Part shown: positions 8,033 to 15,799 of the stretch, in pieces
How the letters are laid out: the number at the start of each line of letters is the position of its first letter
How positions within the stretch are numbered: the first letter of the stretch is position 1
Source of the DNA: Clostridiales bacterium
Lineage (GTDB): Bacteria; Bacillota; Clostridia; Christensenellales; Aristaeellaceae
DNA length: 38,228 bases
Direction: 5' to 3'
Assembly: GCA_004555535.1 (NCBI GenBank)
Contig: SFHU01000012.1
Span: 1-38,228 of the forward strand
Notes under the pieces: model-generated
Databases searched by the model: none
What the model was told of the DNA's origin: nothing
Seen by the model: only the letters and a program-made list of their open reading frames with translations
Translations under genes and position numbers: made by a program

Positions 8033-8052
8033 CAGGCATGCACATGCTGTCA
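8030..8052. promoter_or_regulatory. Candidate operator dyad upstream of the SANT-like gene
   Basis: TGACAGGCATG and CATGCTGTCA form an imperfect inverted repeat about 85 bases before the start at 8137. The rest of the 7703-8136 gap shows no further gene. Confidence 0.35.
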
Positions 8053-8136
8053 TGCAAAGGCGTCTCTCCCGCGCGGAGGGCTGCCCGCTCCCGCGCACGC
8101 GGGGGAAAATCCATCATAACAGGAGGGACAAACATC

Positions 8137-9054
8137 ATGGAAATGCCCTTGGAAGCCGCCGGCACGCCGCGCGCATCCCGCCCCGTCCGCGGCCCGCACG
8201 GCGGATGGCAGGCGCAGGAGATCGAGCTGCTGCGAGAGAGCGTCGAGCAGGCCGGGCAGTCGGGCGAATCGCTGCGCAGCGTCTTTGAGAAGATGGGCAA
8301 GACGCTGGGCCGGCGCCCCAACAGCATCCGCAACTTCTATTACGCGCAGCTTCGCGCGCAGGAGGGCGAGGGCGCGGCCCGGAGCCTGCCCTTTGAAACC
8401 TTCGCGCCGGACGAGGTCGAATCGCTGGTGGAGCATGTGCTCACGGCCCGGGCGCAGGGCATGAGCGTGCGCGCCTGCGTGCGCAACCTCGCGGAGGGCG
8501 ACCACACGAAGATGCTCCGCTATCAGAACAAATACCGCTCGACCATCCGCACGCGGCCGGAGCTGGTGCAGCGTGTGATGGAGCGCCTGCGCGAGCGCGG
8601 CGTGCCGTTCGTCAGCCCCTACGCGGAGCCGGGAGAGGAGCGGCCGCAGCTCGAATCGCTGCGCGGGAAGGCCCAGGGAAGCGGCGACCCGCAGCTCGTG
8701 CAGCTGTTTGACGCGCTGGATCACCTGCTCGACCTCGCGCTCGCGCACGAGTCCCCGCCCCCGCAGGCGGATGCGTCCGCGCAGGAGACGCTGCCCGCCG
8801 CGCAGGACAGCGACGCCCTGCGCCGGGCCGACCGGCTGAGCGCGCGCTGCGACGTGCTGCGCATCGCGCTTGACGACGAGCAGGGGCGCTTCCGCCGCCT
8901 GCGCGGCGAGGCCGAGGGCATGGTCCTGCTGCTCAAGGAATACATCGCGCTGCCCGAGGCGGACAGGATGAGCCATTGCGGCGACTTCTGCCAGCAGGCC
9001 GCCGCCCGGCTGAGCGCCGTCGAATGCGCGATGATGGCGGGCGAGGCGCAGTAG
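8137..9054 (+). CDS. Myb/SANT-like DNA-binding protein, unknown regulator
   Basis: The 305-residue protein has an N-terminal segment (about residues 24-70) with the tryptophan-led helical pattern of Myb/SANT-like domains, ending in RRPNSIRNFYYAQLR. This resembles the RsfA-type prespore regulators and other Firmicutes proteins of this kind. The middle is basic, and the C-terminal third (ALRRADRLSARCDVLR onward) is a heptad-like, probably coiled-coil region. No enzyme motif is seen. The ATG at 8137 follows AGGAGGG by nine bases. The gene stands alone between divergent and convergent neighbours. A DNA-binding role is likely; target genes are unknown. Confidence 0.65.
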   Translation: MEMPLEAAGTPRASRPVRGPHGGWQAQEIELLRESVEQAGQSGESLRSVFEKMGKTLGRRPNSIRNFYYAQLRAQEGEGAARSLPFETFAPDEVESLVEHVLTARAQGMSVRACVRNLAEGDHTKMLRYQNKYRSTIRTRPELVQRVMERLRERGVPFVSPYAEPGEERPQLESLRGKAQGSGDPQLVQLFDALDHLLDLALAHESPPPQADASAQETLPAAQDSDALRRADRLSARCDVLRIALDDEQGRFRRLRGEAEGMVLLLKEYIALPEADRMSHCGDFCQQAAARLSAVECAMMAGEAQ

Positions 9055-9057
9055 GAC

Positions 9058-9094
9058 AAAAAAGCAGGGGCTGCCCCGAACGGGCAGCCCCTGC
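9058..9094 (-). terminator. Rho-independent terminator of the flavoprotein gene
   Basis: A perfect 13-bp stem GCAGGGGCTGCCC/GGGCAGCCCCTGC (9064-9094) is followed on the minus strand by six T (9063-9058). It lies 20 bases after the flavoprotein stop. On the plus strand the same stem follows the SANT-like gene but has no U-run. Confidence 0.9.
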
Positions 9095-9113
9095 CTGCTG
9101 CATGCCGGAAGAA

Positions 9114-10958
9114 TTACTTGGCGATATACGCCGCCGCGCTCTGCGCCGCGATGCGGCCAAAGACGACGATGTCCGCCACGGCGTTGCCGCCCAGACGGTT
9201 CGCGCCGTGCACGCCGCCGGTGACCTCGCCCGCCGCGTACAGGCCCGGGATGGCCTCGCCGGCCTCATTGAGCACCTGCGCGGAGGTGTCGATCACCACG
9301 CCGCCCATCGTGTGATGGATGCCCGGGGCAACCTTGATCGCGTAGAAGGGCGCGGTGTCCAGCGGCTGCGCGAAGGACAGACGGCCAAAGGCCTCGTCGC
9401 TCTGCGCGTTCACAGCCGCGTTCCAGTCCTCCATCGTCTTGGCGAAGACCGCCGGATCGGCGCCGATCGCCTCGGCCAGCGCCTCATAGCTGTCGCCGGA
9501 GACGGCGTAGCCCTTGGTCGCGTAGCCCGCGTAGGTGGAGGAGGCGTCCATCATCTTCTGATCGACGATCGTGTAGGCGTAGCCGCCCTCCTGCGCCAGC
9601 TCGGCGGCAGAGACGACGTCGCGGGTCTCCAGCTCGTTGATGAAGCGCTCGCCCTTCTGGTTGACGAGGATCGCGCCGTCGCCGCGGATGCCCTCGGTGA
9701 TCAGCGCCGCGGTCTCCGGATAGACGGACGGGTGAATCTGGATCTGCTCCAGGTCCACAGTCGCCGCGCCGATGGCCACGGCCATGTCGATGCCGTCGCC
9801 GGTCGCGCCCGGCGCGTTGGTGGTCACGAAGCCCTTGAGGTTCGGGGCGTACGCCGCCACGCGCTCAAGGTCTGCGCCGAAGCCGCCGGTCGCCAGGATG
9901 ACGGCCTTCGCGGTGATGGTGTAGTCGCCGTTTTCGGAGGTCACCTTCACGCCGGTCACCTTGCCGTCCTCCACGACGAGCTCGGTCGCCGCGGTGTTCA
10001 GGCGCAGGTCGATCTTCGCCTCCTCGCCCACATCGGCGGTCAGCACCTTGACCAGGTACGCGCCCACCGGCGTGGTCTTGCCCTCGTCGGTCAGCGCGCG
10101 ATGGATGCGCATGACGCTCGCGCCGCCGAACGCGCCGACGCTGGTCAGGTTCGCGTTCTTGGTCGCCAGCCAGTCGATGGCGTCGGCAGAGCCGTTCACC
10201 AGCGTCATGACCAGGTCGAGGTTGTTGATGCCCTTGCCGCCGACCATGGTGTCCAGCGCGAAGAGCTCGGGAGAGTCGAAGTAGCCCTCCGGATTGGCCT
10301 TGTAGGCCTCAAACTGCGCCTCGACGGTCGCAATGAGGTCGGCGAGCTGCTCGCCATAGTTCTCCTTCGCGCCCGCGATGGTCTTCTCCACGGCGGCGGT
10401 CGTCGCGTCCTTCCACTCGTTGGCGTCCTGGAAGGCGGTCTTCGCCGCGTTCATGCCGCCCGTCGCGCGGGAGGTGTTGCCGCCGGTGGAGCCGGTCTTC
10501 TCCACGACGATGACGCTCTCCGCGCCGCAGTCGACAGCCTGCAGCGCCGCGGTCATGCCCGCGCCGCCCGCGCCGACGATCACGATGTCGCACTCGGCGT
10601 CGCTGACCTCAACGACGTCGGCCTCAACCAGGTCGGCGGCCTCCAGCGCGGCGGCGGTCGCCTTGCGCACGGCGTCGCTGGTCACGGTCGCGCCGGCGAT
10701 GCCGTCGATCTCAGCCCCCTGCGCCTCGACGATCTGCGCGGCATAGGTGCCGTCCTGGCAGGCCTCGATGCCGCCAAAGCCGGGGGTCTCGCCGTCGCCC
10801 TTGACCTCGGCCGCGGTGATCTTGCCATCCTCGACGGTCAGGGTCACGACGACCTCGCCGATGCCGTTTGCGGCGCCGGTGTAGGTCTCCGCGCACGCGC
10901 CGGCCGCCATCAGCAGCACCAGCAGCGCGCACAGCAGAATCGAACCAAGCTTTTTCAT
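9114..10958 (-). CDS. Secreted FMN-binding / FAD-dependent fumarate reductase-like flavoprotein
   Basis: The 614-residue protein is built from a Sec signal peptide (about 1-23), an FMN-binding domain and a flavocytochrome c/fumarate reductase FAD domain. The covalent FMN site reads DGIAGATVTS (Thr91), the target of ApbE flavin transferases. The FAD dinucleotide fold starts with DIVIVGAGGAGM (about 124-135). Active-site-like stretches include RGDGAILVN, GERFINE, HHTMGG and GLYAAGEVTGGVHGANRLGG. This architecture is known from extracytosolic reductases that pass electrons from a membrane chain to fumarate, urocanate, cinnamate-like or other alkenes. The substrate is unknown. Cys22 could make it a lipoprotein, but the lipobox is poor. 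No heme motif is seen. Confidence 0.9.
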   Translation of the reverse strand: MKKLGSILLCALLVLLMAAGACAETYTGAANGIGEVVVTLTVEDGKITAAEVKGDGETPGFGGIEACQDGTYAAQIVEAQGAEIDGIAGATVTSDAVRKATAAALEAADLVEADVVEVSDAECDIVIVGAGGAGMTAALQAVDCGAESVIVVEKTGSTGGNTSRATGGMNAAKTAFQDANEWKDATTAAVEKTIAGAKENYGEQLADLIATVEAQFEAYKANPEGYFDSPELFALDTMVGGKGINNLDLVMTLVNGSADAIDWLATKNANLTSVGAFGGASVMRIHRALTDEGKTTPVGAYLVKVLTADVGEEAKIDLRLNTAATELVVEDGKVTGVKVTSENGDYTITAKAVILATGGFGADLERVAAYAPNLKGFVTTNAPGATGDGIDMAVAIGAATVDLEQIQIHPSVYPETAALITEGIRGDGAILVNQKGERFINELETRDVVSAAELAQEGGYAYTIVDQKMMDASSTYAGYATKGYAVSGDSYEALAEAIGADPAVFAKTMEDWNAAVNAQSDEAFGRLSFAQPLDTAPFYAIKVAPGIHHTMGGVVIDTSAQVLNEAGEAIPGLYAAGEVTGGVHGANRLGGNAVADIVVFGRIAAQSAAAYIAK

Positions 10959-10991
10959 AAAAAAGCTCCTCCTTGATTAAGAGATAAACCT

Positions 10992-11020
10992 ATTATAAAA
11001 CTATGTGAAGTGGTTGTCAA
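10992..11020 (-). promoter_or_regulatory. Consensus promoter of the flavoprotein gene
   Basis: On the minus strand TTGACA (11020-11015) and TATAAT (10997-10992) are both perfect and exactly 17 bases apart, which predicts very strong unregulated transcription. A repressor site overlaps it. Confidence 0.85.
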
Positions 11021-11037
11021 TTATGGAAAACCATTTC
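11007..11037. promoter_or_regulatory. Candidate TetR operator over the flavoprotein -35 box
   Basis: GAAGTGGTT (11007-11015) and AACCATTTC (11029-11037) form a dyad with one mismatch around 13 bases. It covers the -35 box and lies just downstream of a TetR gene on the same strand. Confidence 0.45.
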
Positions 11038-11101
11038 GTTGTTTTGAATCCATTCTCCCTGTTTTTCAACAATGTCCGCGGCAGGGAGTCTGCTTCCCGG
11101 C

Positions 11102-11145
11102 ATGCAGACAGGGGCCGCTGCATCCTTGCAGCGGCCCCTGCCGTG
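11102..11145. terminator. Strong GC hairpin between the TetR and flavoprotein genes
   Basis: AGGGGCCGCTGCA and TGCAGCGGCCCCT pair over 13 bp around a TCCT loop. There is no clear T-run on either strand. It may end or slow transcripts coming from the TetR gene. Confidence 0.4.
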
Positions 11146-11171
11146 TGAAGAGAGAGAGAGGAATATCCTTG

Positions 11172-11236
11172 TATATCAAAGGGGCTTTCACCCTGGCTGC
11201 GCCGGCAACATCTATGTCAAAGGGGCTTTCACCCTG
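11172..11236. repeat. 24-bp direct repeat, two copies
   Basis: The 24-base unit ending in GGGGCTTTCACCCTG occurs at 11172-11195 and 11213-11236 with one difference and a 41-bp period. Each copy holds a small AAAG/CTTT inverted repeat. It lies just after the TetR stop at 11263 on the minus strand. The rest of the 10959-11262 gap shows no gene. Confidence 0.7.
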
Positions 11237-11262
11237 AATGCGGCGTCGATTCCTGCGTCGGC

Positions 11263-11832
11263 TTACGCGGCCTCGCGCTTGAAACCGAAGAGGCGCACGA
11301 CCATGCTGCGCACGTCCTCCATCGTGGTTTCGCCCTTGCGCGCGGTCATCAGGATGCCGTAGAGCCCGATGCTCACGATCCTGTGCGCGGCCGCCTCGCT
11401 GCCGCCGCGCTCGCGCAGCGCCTGCGCGGCAATGCGCTCCAGCGCGGGCGCCATGTGCGCGATCATCCGGTCGCAGGTGTCCATGTACAGCGCGGCATGC
11501 TGGGGCAGGCAGAGATCCCGCGTCAGCGGCGCCGTGAAGCACTGCTGCCAGGCCTCGTGGTCAAGCAGCGCGTCGAACTTCTCCTCCGCCGTGCCGCTGC
11601 CGTCGGCGATCTGCTCCGCGATGGAGCCCAGATAGCTGCAATAGCCCTCCACAACGGCCTTGACCATGTCGTCCTTCGTCGTGAAATAGTAATAGAACAG
11701 ACCCTTGGCCACGTCCACCGCCGAGACGATCTCCGCCACGGAGGTTCTCACAAAGCCCTGCTCGGCAAAGAGCTTTGAAGCGGCGGCCACCATTTCCGCC
11801 TTGCGTTCCTCGGGTTTCTTGACGACGCGCAT
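11263..11832 (-). CDS. TetR/AcrR family transcriptional regulator
   Basis: The 189-residue protein has the TetR helix-turn-helix at its N-terminus (about 10-58): VAAASKLFAEQGFVRTSVAEI, then AKGLFYYYFTTKDDMVKAV. The C-terminal ligand domain is variable, as usual. A GGAGG site precedes the ATG. It sits upstream of the secreted flavoprotein on the same strand, and a dyad covers that gene's -35 box, so repression of the flavoprotein by an inducing substrate is a reasonable inference. Several cysteines and histidines in the ligand domain are not obviously a metal site. Confidence 0.88.
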   Translation of the reverse strand: MRVVKKPEERKAEMVAAASKLFAEQGFVRTSVAEIVSAVDVAKGLFYYYFTTKDDMVKAVVEGYCSYLGSIAEQIADGSGTAEEKFDALLDHEAWQQCFTAPLTRDLCLPQHAALYMDTCDRMIAHMAPALERIAAQALRERGGSEAAAHRIVSIGLYGILMTARKGETTMEDVRSMVVRLFGFKREAA

Positions 11833-11905
11833 CGCTCATTCCTCCTTGTGATCCTTCGGCGGGGCTCCGGCCCCGGCGTGTTCTGTGCTTCGTTTGCATG
11901 GCTGC

Positions 11906-11934
11906 ATTGTACCATCCGCCCGAAAGCGCCGCAA
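11906..11934 (-). promoter_or_regulatory. Promoter of the TetR gene
   Basis: On the minus strand TTGCGG (11934-11929) and TACAAT (11911-11906) are 17 bases apart, about 75 bases before the start codon. Confidence 0.6.
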
Positions 11935-12022
11935 CAGGAAACCGCCCAACGATACACGCCCGTGCTCCAAATGTCAGTTTTTCCGTTTCTTCTCATACCG
12001 TGAGATAATTTCCTGCCGCGGG

Positions 12023-12622
12023 TCAGCTGCTCAGGCTCTCCAGATAGCCCTCCAGCGCCTGCACGTCGTCAAAGACCATGCCCTGCGCGAGCAGCAGCGC
12101 GCGGTCCTCCTGCGGGGCGAGGGCGAGCGGCACATCGCTGCTGCGCACGGCGGAAAGCGCCTCGCCCGTCGTGTTCTGCATGACCAGAAGCATGCCGTCC
12201 TCCCCGGCGCGCAGCACCCAGTGCAGCGGGCAGGGGATGTCAAGGCTCCGGGAGACGTCGACCTCCGCGGCGGAGAAGCCCGTGACGGTCGCGTCCGGGA
12301 TGACGTCGCCGATCTCCTTGTCAAGCGCCTGCCGGCTCAGCCCGACGAGCGCGGCGGGCAGGGCGACGCGATGCTGCACGCTGTGGCCGCAGGGGGCATA
12401 GAAGAGCGTCTGATGGAGCATGCAGCCGGAGGCCGTGCGCTCAGAGAGATCGGCGCCCGCGGGCACGCCAAGCAGCGCCTCTGGCGTCGGCTCGGCGGCG
12501 CGCAGCGCGGGGGCGTCATCCTCCGGGGCGTCGGCGCTCACGGGGAACAGGCACAAAAGCGCGGCCAGCACGGCCGCCAGCACGAACAGCCCATAGGGGC
12601 GGCGGAAAAACGCGGAAAACAA
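12023..12622 (-). CDS. Secreted/membrane-anchored protein, possibly BofC-like
   Basis: About 199 residues if translation starts at the TTG of 12622, which follows AAGGAG and leads directly into a hydrophobic export segment (GLFVLAAVLAALLCLF). An ATG at 12730 would add 36 residues of unlikely composition and lacks a ribosome site. The C-terminal half (WVLRAGEDGMLLVM, then RALLLAQGMVFDDVQALEGYLES) has the layout of the BofC C-terminal domain, which in Bacillus works in the intermembrane space of the forespore. That assignment is tentative. It follows rsmG on the same strand. Confidence 0.55.
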   Translation of the reverse strand: MFSAFFRRPYGLFVLAAVLAALLCLFPVSADAPEDDAPALRAAEPTPEALLGVPAGADLSERTASGCMLHQTLFYAPCGHSVQHRVALPAALVGLSRQALDKEIGDVIPDATVTGFSAAEVDVSRSLDIPCPLHWVLRAGEDGMLLVMQNTTGEALSAVRSSDVPLALAPQEDRALLLAQGMVFDDVQALEGYLESLSS

Positions 12623-12763
12623 AATCCCCTCATCTCCTTTTGCAGACAGTGTTTGCCGTTTGCACAAAAGACATGAGGGGGAGATTTTGGTTTTGGGGAG
12701 ATCCTTTTTGACAGATGGAAAATTCTGCATTCCACGCTTCGCCTGCGGATGAGGTTCCCTTGC

Positions 12764-13483
12764 TCACATCCCCAGCGGCTTCTTACCGGGCGTGCCGGCC
12801 CTGCGCGGGTAGGCCTTCGGCGTTTTGCCGGTCTTGTCCGTCAGCAGCAGCACGTGCTGCCAGTCATCCCGCCCCGGAACGGGCGCGGGCACGACGCCGC
12901 GCACCGTGCCGCCCAGCACGAAGGCCGCGCGGCGGGCGGCGGTCAGCTCCTCCTGCACGCCCGGGCCCTTCCAGGCGATGGCAAGCCCGCCCTCGCGCAG
13001 AAACGGCAGCGTCAGCTCCTCCAGCACGGCGGTGTTGGCCACGGCGCGGGAGACCGCCGCGTCGTAGACCTCCCTGTGCTCCGGCATGCGCGCCGCGTCC
13101 TCCGCGCGCGCGTGCAGCGTCTGCGCCGAAAGGCCCAGGCGAGAGAGCACGTCGTCAAGGAAACCGATGCGCTTTTGCAGCGCGTCGAGAAACGTCATCC
13201 GCAGGTCGGGCCGCAGGATCAGCAGCGGCATGCCCGGAAAGCCCGCGCCCGTGCCCACATCGATCACGCGGGCCTCCTTCGCGAGCAGCCCCTGCGCCAG
13301 CGGCGCGGCGCTGTCCAGGTCGTGCCGGTCGACGCGCTCGTTCTCGTCAAGCACGGCGGTCAGATCCATCCGCGCGTTGTATTCGTCCAAAATGGCGTGA
13401 AACGCCTCAAAGCGTTCCATGGCGGTCTGGTCAAAGGCGATGCCCATCGCCGTGAGCCCGCCGGCAAGTCTTTCCCTGTTCAT
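12764..13483 (-). CDS. rsmG: 16S rRNA (guanine-N7) methyltransferase RsmG
   Basis: The 239-residue length is standard for RsmG (GidB), which methylates G527 of 16S rRNA using S-adenosylmethionine. The SAM-binding loop VIDVGTGAGFPGMPL is at about 73-87, preceded by the NARMDLTAV stretch; AVSRAVAN and the WKGPGVQEEL region follow in family order. The ATG overlaps the stop of the upstream YdcF-like gene (TGATG), so the two are translationally coupled. A longer open frame that appears to fuse both products starts in another frame and is not real. Confidence 0.95.
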   Translation of the reverse strand: MNRERLAGGLTAMGIAFDQTAMERFEAFHAILDEYNARMDLTAVLDENERVDRHDLDSAAPLAQGLLAKEARVIDVGTGAGFPGMPLLILRPDLRMTFLDALQKRIGFLDDVLSRLGLSAQTLHARAEDAARMPEHREVYDAAVSRAVANTAVLEELTLPFLREGGLAIAWKGPGVQEELTAARRAAFVLGGTVRGVVPAPVPGRDDWQHVLLLTDKTGKTPKAYPRRAGTPGKKPLGM

Positions 13484-14076
13484 CACATGCTTTCGAGCCA
13501 GAATTTGATCCAGCTCAGGCCCTCCCTCAGGTGATTTTTGATGAAGTATTCGGGCTTGGAGGGGCTTCCCTTGCCCGTCGCCTCGATGCCGGCCTGCGCG
13601 CACAGGCGCAGCGCCCGCGCGACGTGGTAGTCGCTGGTGACGATCAGCGCGCGGGAAAGGCCCCTGTGCTCCATGATCGCCTTGGCGTATTCGAGGTTCT
13701 GGCGCGTGTTGAAGGAGGCGGTCTCCGCGACGACGTCCTCCTCGCGCACGCCCTGCGCGATCAGCCAGTCGCGCATGACGTCGCCCTCGGCGCGCGGCTC
13801 GTTGCTCCCCTGCGCCCCGCAGACGATGATGGTCTGCGGCTTTTCCTGATAGACCTCCAGCGCGGCGGCCATGCGCCGGCGCAGCGCCTCGGAGGGCGTG
13901 CCGTCCTCCTTGACCTGCGCGCCCAGCACGATGATCACGTCGGACTCCTGCCGCTCGGGCAGGTGCGTCTCCTTGTAATAGACAAAGCCGATCAGCCCCG
14001 CGCAGCACAGCGCGGCAATCAGCAGCAGCGCCAGAACCGCCATCAGCAGCCTCCTCACGATGGTTGTTGTCGTCAT
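13483..14076 (-). CDS. YdcF/SanA/ElyC family membrane protein (DUF218)
   Basis: The 197-residue protein has an N-terminal membrane anchor (about 9-33). It then has the DUF218 domain: DVIIVLGAQVKEDGTPSEAL, TIIVCGAQGSNEPRAEGDVM, ETASFNTRQNLEYA and LIVTSDYHVARAL. Relatives in Gram-negative bacteria affect vancomycin sensitivity and envelope carbon-lipid metabolism, but the reaction is not known. GGAGAG precedes the ATG. It is translationally coupled to rsmG downstream and follows radC in the same direction. Confidence 0.88.
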   Translation of the reverse strand: MTTTTIVRRLLMAVLALLLIAALCCAGLIGFVYYKETHLPERQESDVIIVLGAQVKEDGTPSEALRRRMAAALEVYQEKPQTIIVCGAQGSNEPRAEGDVMRDWLIAQGVREEDVVAETASFNTRQNLEYAKAIMEHRGLSRALIVTSDYHVARALRLCAQAGIEATGKGSPSKPEYFIKNHLREGLSWIKFWLESM

Positions 14077-14112
14077 GCTCTCTCCTGTGTTCCGGGTTTG
14101 GTTGATACAGCG

Positions 14113-14910
14113 TCAAAGCTCCCGCTCGCTGAGCGAGACGAGCCCGTCCTGCGGCCCCTCGCGCAGCGCGCCGCGCCGGCCGGGCACCTGGCGGCTGCGC
14201 ATGAAGTAGCTGAATTCCTCGGGCTGCTCGTCGCCGCATTCGCTGTGCATGGTCATCGAATGCGCCTTCGCCCCGCTGAAGATCAGGTGGTCGACGACGC
14301 CGATGCCCACCGGGCGCAGCGCGGCGACGAGCGCGCGCGTCGCCTGATAGTCCTCCTGCGAGGGCTCGCCGATGCCGCCGGGGTGGTTGTGTGCCAGCAG
14401 GACGGCATGCGCGTGGTGGCGCAGCGCGATCTCCACGACGGGCCGGGGATAGACGGCGACCTCGTCGATCGTCCCGCGGTGGAGCATCTCCGTGTGGATG
14501 ACCCGCGCGCTCTTGTCCAGGCAGACGATGTAGAAGCGCTCGTCGTGCGCGCCGAAAAAGAGCGCGCCGCAGAAGGTCTGCGCCTGCGCGAAATTGCTGA
14601 GGATCGGCCGCTCGCCCATGGCGCTCTTCTGGTAGCGGCCCAGCAGCGCGGGCATCAGGCTCAGGAGAACGGCGGCGTTTTCGCCGATGCCGCTGACCTG
14701 GCGCAGCTCGGCGGCGTCTGCCTCCAGCACGCCGGCAAGCGAGCCGAAGCGCGCGATGAGCGCGTGCGCCAGCGGGTTGACGTCCTTGTATGGAATGGCG
14801 TAGGTCAGCAGCAGCTCGAGTACCTCATGCTCGGAAAAGCCGTCGAGGCCCTCGCGCAGGAACCGCTCCCGCAATCGGGCGCGATGGCCCGCGTGAACGT
14901 TTTCATCCAT
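14113..14910 (-). CDS. radC: RadC family JAB/MPN-domain protein
   Basis: The 265-residue protein keeps the helix-hairpin-helix segment (VSGIGENAA near 72-80) and the JAMM metal site LLAHNHPGGIGEPSQED, with His174, His176 and Asp187. RadC was named for DNA repair, but that role is disputed and the reaction is unknown. The C-terminus extends about 40 residues past the domain with a basic, low-complexity tail. A GGGAGGAG site precedes the ATG. It lies in a run with a HAD phosphatase upstream and a YdcF-like gene downstream, so it is probably one operon. Confidence 0.92.
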   Translation of the reverse strand: MDENVHAGHRARLRERFLREGLDGFSEHEVLELLLTYAIPYKDVNPLAHALIARFGSLAGVLEADAAELRQVSGIGENAAVLLSLMPALLGRYQKSAMGERPILSNFAQAQTFCGALFFGAHDERFYIVCLDKSARVIHTEMLHRGTIDEVAVYPRPVVEIALRHHAHAVLLAHNHPGGIGEPSQEDYQATRALVAALRPVGIGVVDHLIFSGAKAHSMTMHSECGDEQPEEFSYFMRSRQVPGRRGALREGPQDGLVSLSEREL

Positions 14911-14934
14911 GGGTGCTCCTCCCTTCTCCGGGCT

Positions 14935-15576
14935 TTATCGCATGGAAAGCAGCAGGGCCTCAAGCGCTTCGAAGCTGTGCGCGACGGGGCAGCGCGTCCG
15001 CTCGAGCCGCGCCAGGTCGTTATGGCCCCAGGGCACGAGCACGCAGGCAACGCCCAGCGCCTGCGCGAGCTCCGCGTCGGCGACCATATCGCCCACCAGC
15101 ACGGTCTTCGCCGGGTCGAGCGCCAGGCGCGCCATCTGCCGCCGGCCGATATCGGTCTTGCGCGCGGCGCTCTCGTCCTCCAGGCCGTCGACGGCGCGCA
15201 TATACGGCGTCAGCCCCAGCGCGTCGCACTGGCTGCGCAGTGAGGGCTCATAGCTGGCCGAGAGCACGGACTGCGTCAGGCCCTGCGCGCCCAGGCGGCG
15301 GATGGTCTCAAGCGCGCCGGGCACCAGACCTGCGCCGACGGCGCCCGCGTTGAAGCGGTCGAGCCACAGCCGCGCGATCGTCTCATAGGGGTGGACGTCG
15401 TAGTCGATGCCCAGCGCGGGATAGAAGTCGCGCACGGGCATGGTCATCTTTTCGCGGTAGGTCTCAAGCGTGATGCGCGGCAGGCCGAGCGCGTCGAAGA
15501 CGGCGTTGTCCGTGTCCACGGAGAGCTGCGCGTCGCACAGCAGCGTGCCGTTGAAATCCCAGATGATATGCGTCAT
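14935..15576 (-). CDS. HAD-superfamily hydrolase
   Basis: The 213-residue protein resembles phosphoglycolate-phosphatase-like HAD hydrolases. Motif I reads WDFNGTLL: Asp7 is the nucleophile, but the second aspartate of DxDxT is Asn9. A helical cap (about 15-90) follows, then SASYE for motif II, a lysine near ARKTDIG and VLVGDMVADAELA for motif IV. The DxN form occurs in some HAD subfamilies and may alter activity. The ATG at 15576 has AAGGAG upstream. It is the first gene of the radC-ydcF-rsmG run. The substrate is unknown. Confidence 0.85.
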   Translation of the reverse strand: MTHIIWDFNGTLLCDAQLSVDTDNAVFDALGLPRITLETYREKMTMPVRDFYPALGIDYDVHPYETIARLWLDRFNAGAVGAGLVPGALETIRRLGAQGLTQSVLSASYEPSLRSQCDALGLTPYMRAVDGLEDESAARKTDIGRRQMARLALDPAKTVLVGDMVADAELAQALGVACVLVPWGHNDLARLERTRCPVAHSFEALEALLLSMR

Positions 15577-15634
15577 GGCTGCTCCTTGTTGTCGGGCTGG
15601 GTAAGATGGGTGGAGGATTCCGGGTTGGAGGAGG

Positions 15635-15750
15635 AAACCCGCCTCAATCGTAGGCCGCATTTTCTTATAGCTTTAGAAATACGTTAGGGCTGCCGCCCTA
15701 AGACCTGCCTGAGGGATTTTATCCCTCAGACTCCCTTCTTCGCTTCGCGG
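15635..15750 (-). repeat. Dispersed 3'-UTR hairpin element, copy R2
   Basis: It contains TTAGGGC/GCCCTAA (15684-15701) and TGAGGGAT/ATCCCTCA around TTT (15710-15728), then ACTCCCTTCTTCGCTTCGCG. On the minus strand it begins 50 bases after the helicase stop at 15800. The left part of the element is partly degraded. Confidence 0.75.
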
Positions 15751-15799
15751 CGGGTAAAGCCATTATACGTCCTGTCCGTTCAGGGCGTCAAGGCGCGCT

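Noticed and set aside
8976..10976. Long plus-strand open frame opposite the flavoprotein gene
   Set aside because: It is low-complexity Arg/Gly/His/Val-rich sequence typical of antisense frames in GC-rich DNA, has no ribosome site, and the minus strand holds a clear enzyme.
12764..14239. Apparent fusion of RsmG with an upstream protein
   Set aside because: The upstream part is in the wrong frame for the YdcF-like gene, and RsmG has its own coupled ATG at 13483.
13531..15243. Long plus-strand open frame across the HAD, radC and ydcF region
   Set aside because: Antisense shadow. It crosses three well-supported minus-strand genes with their own ribosome sites.
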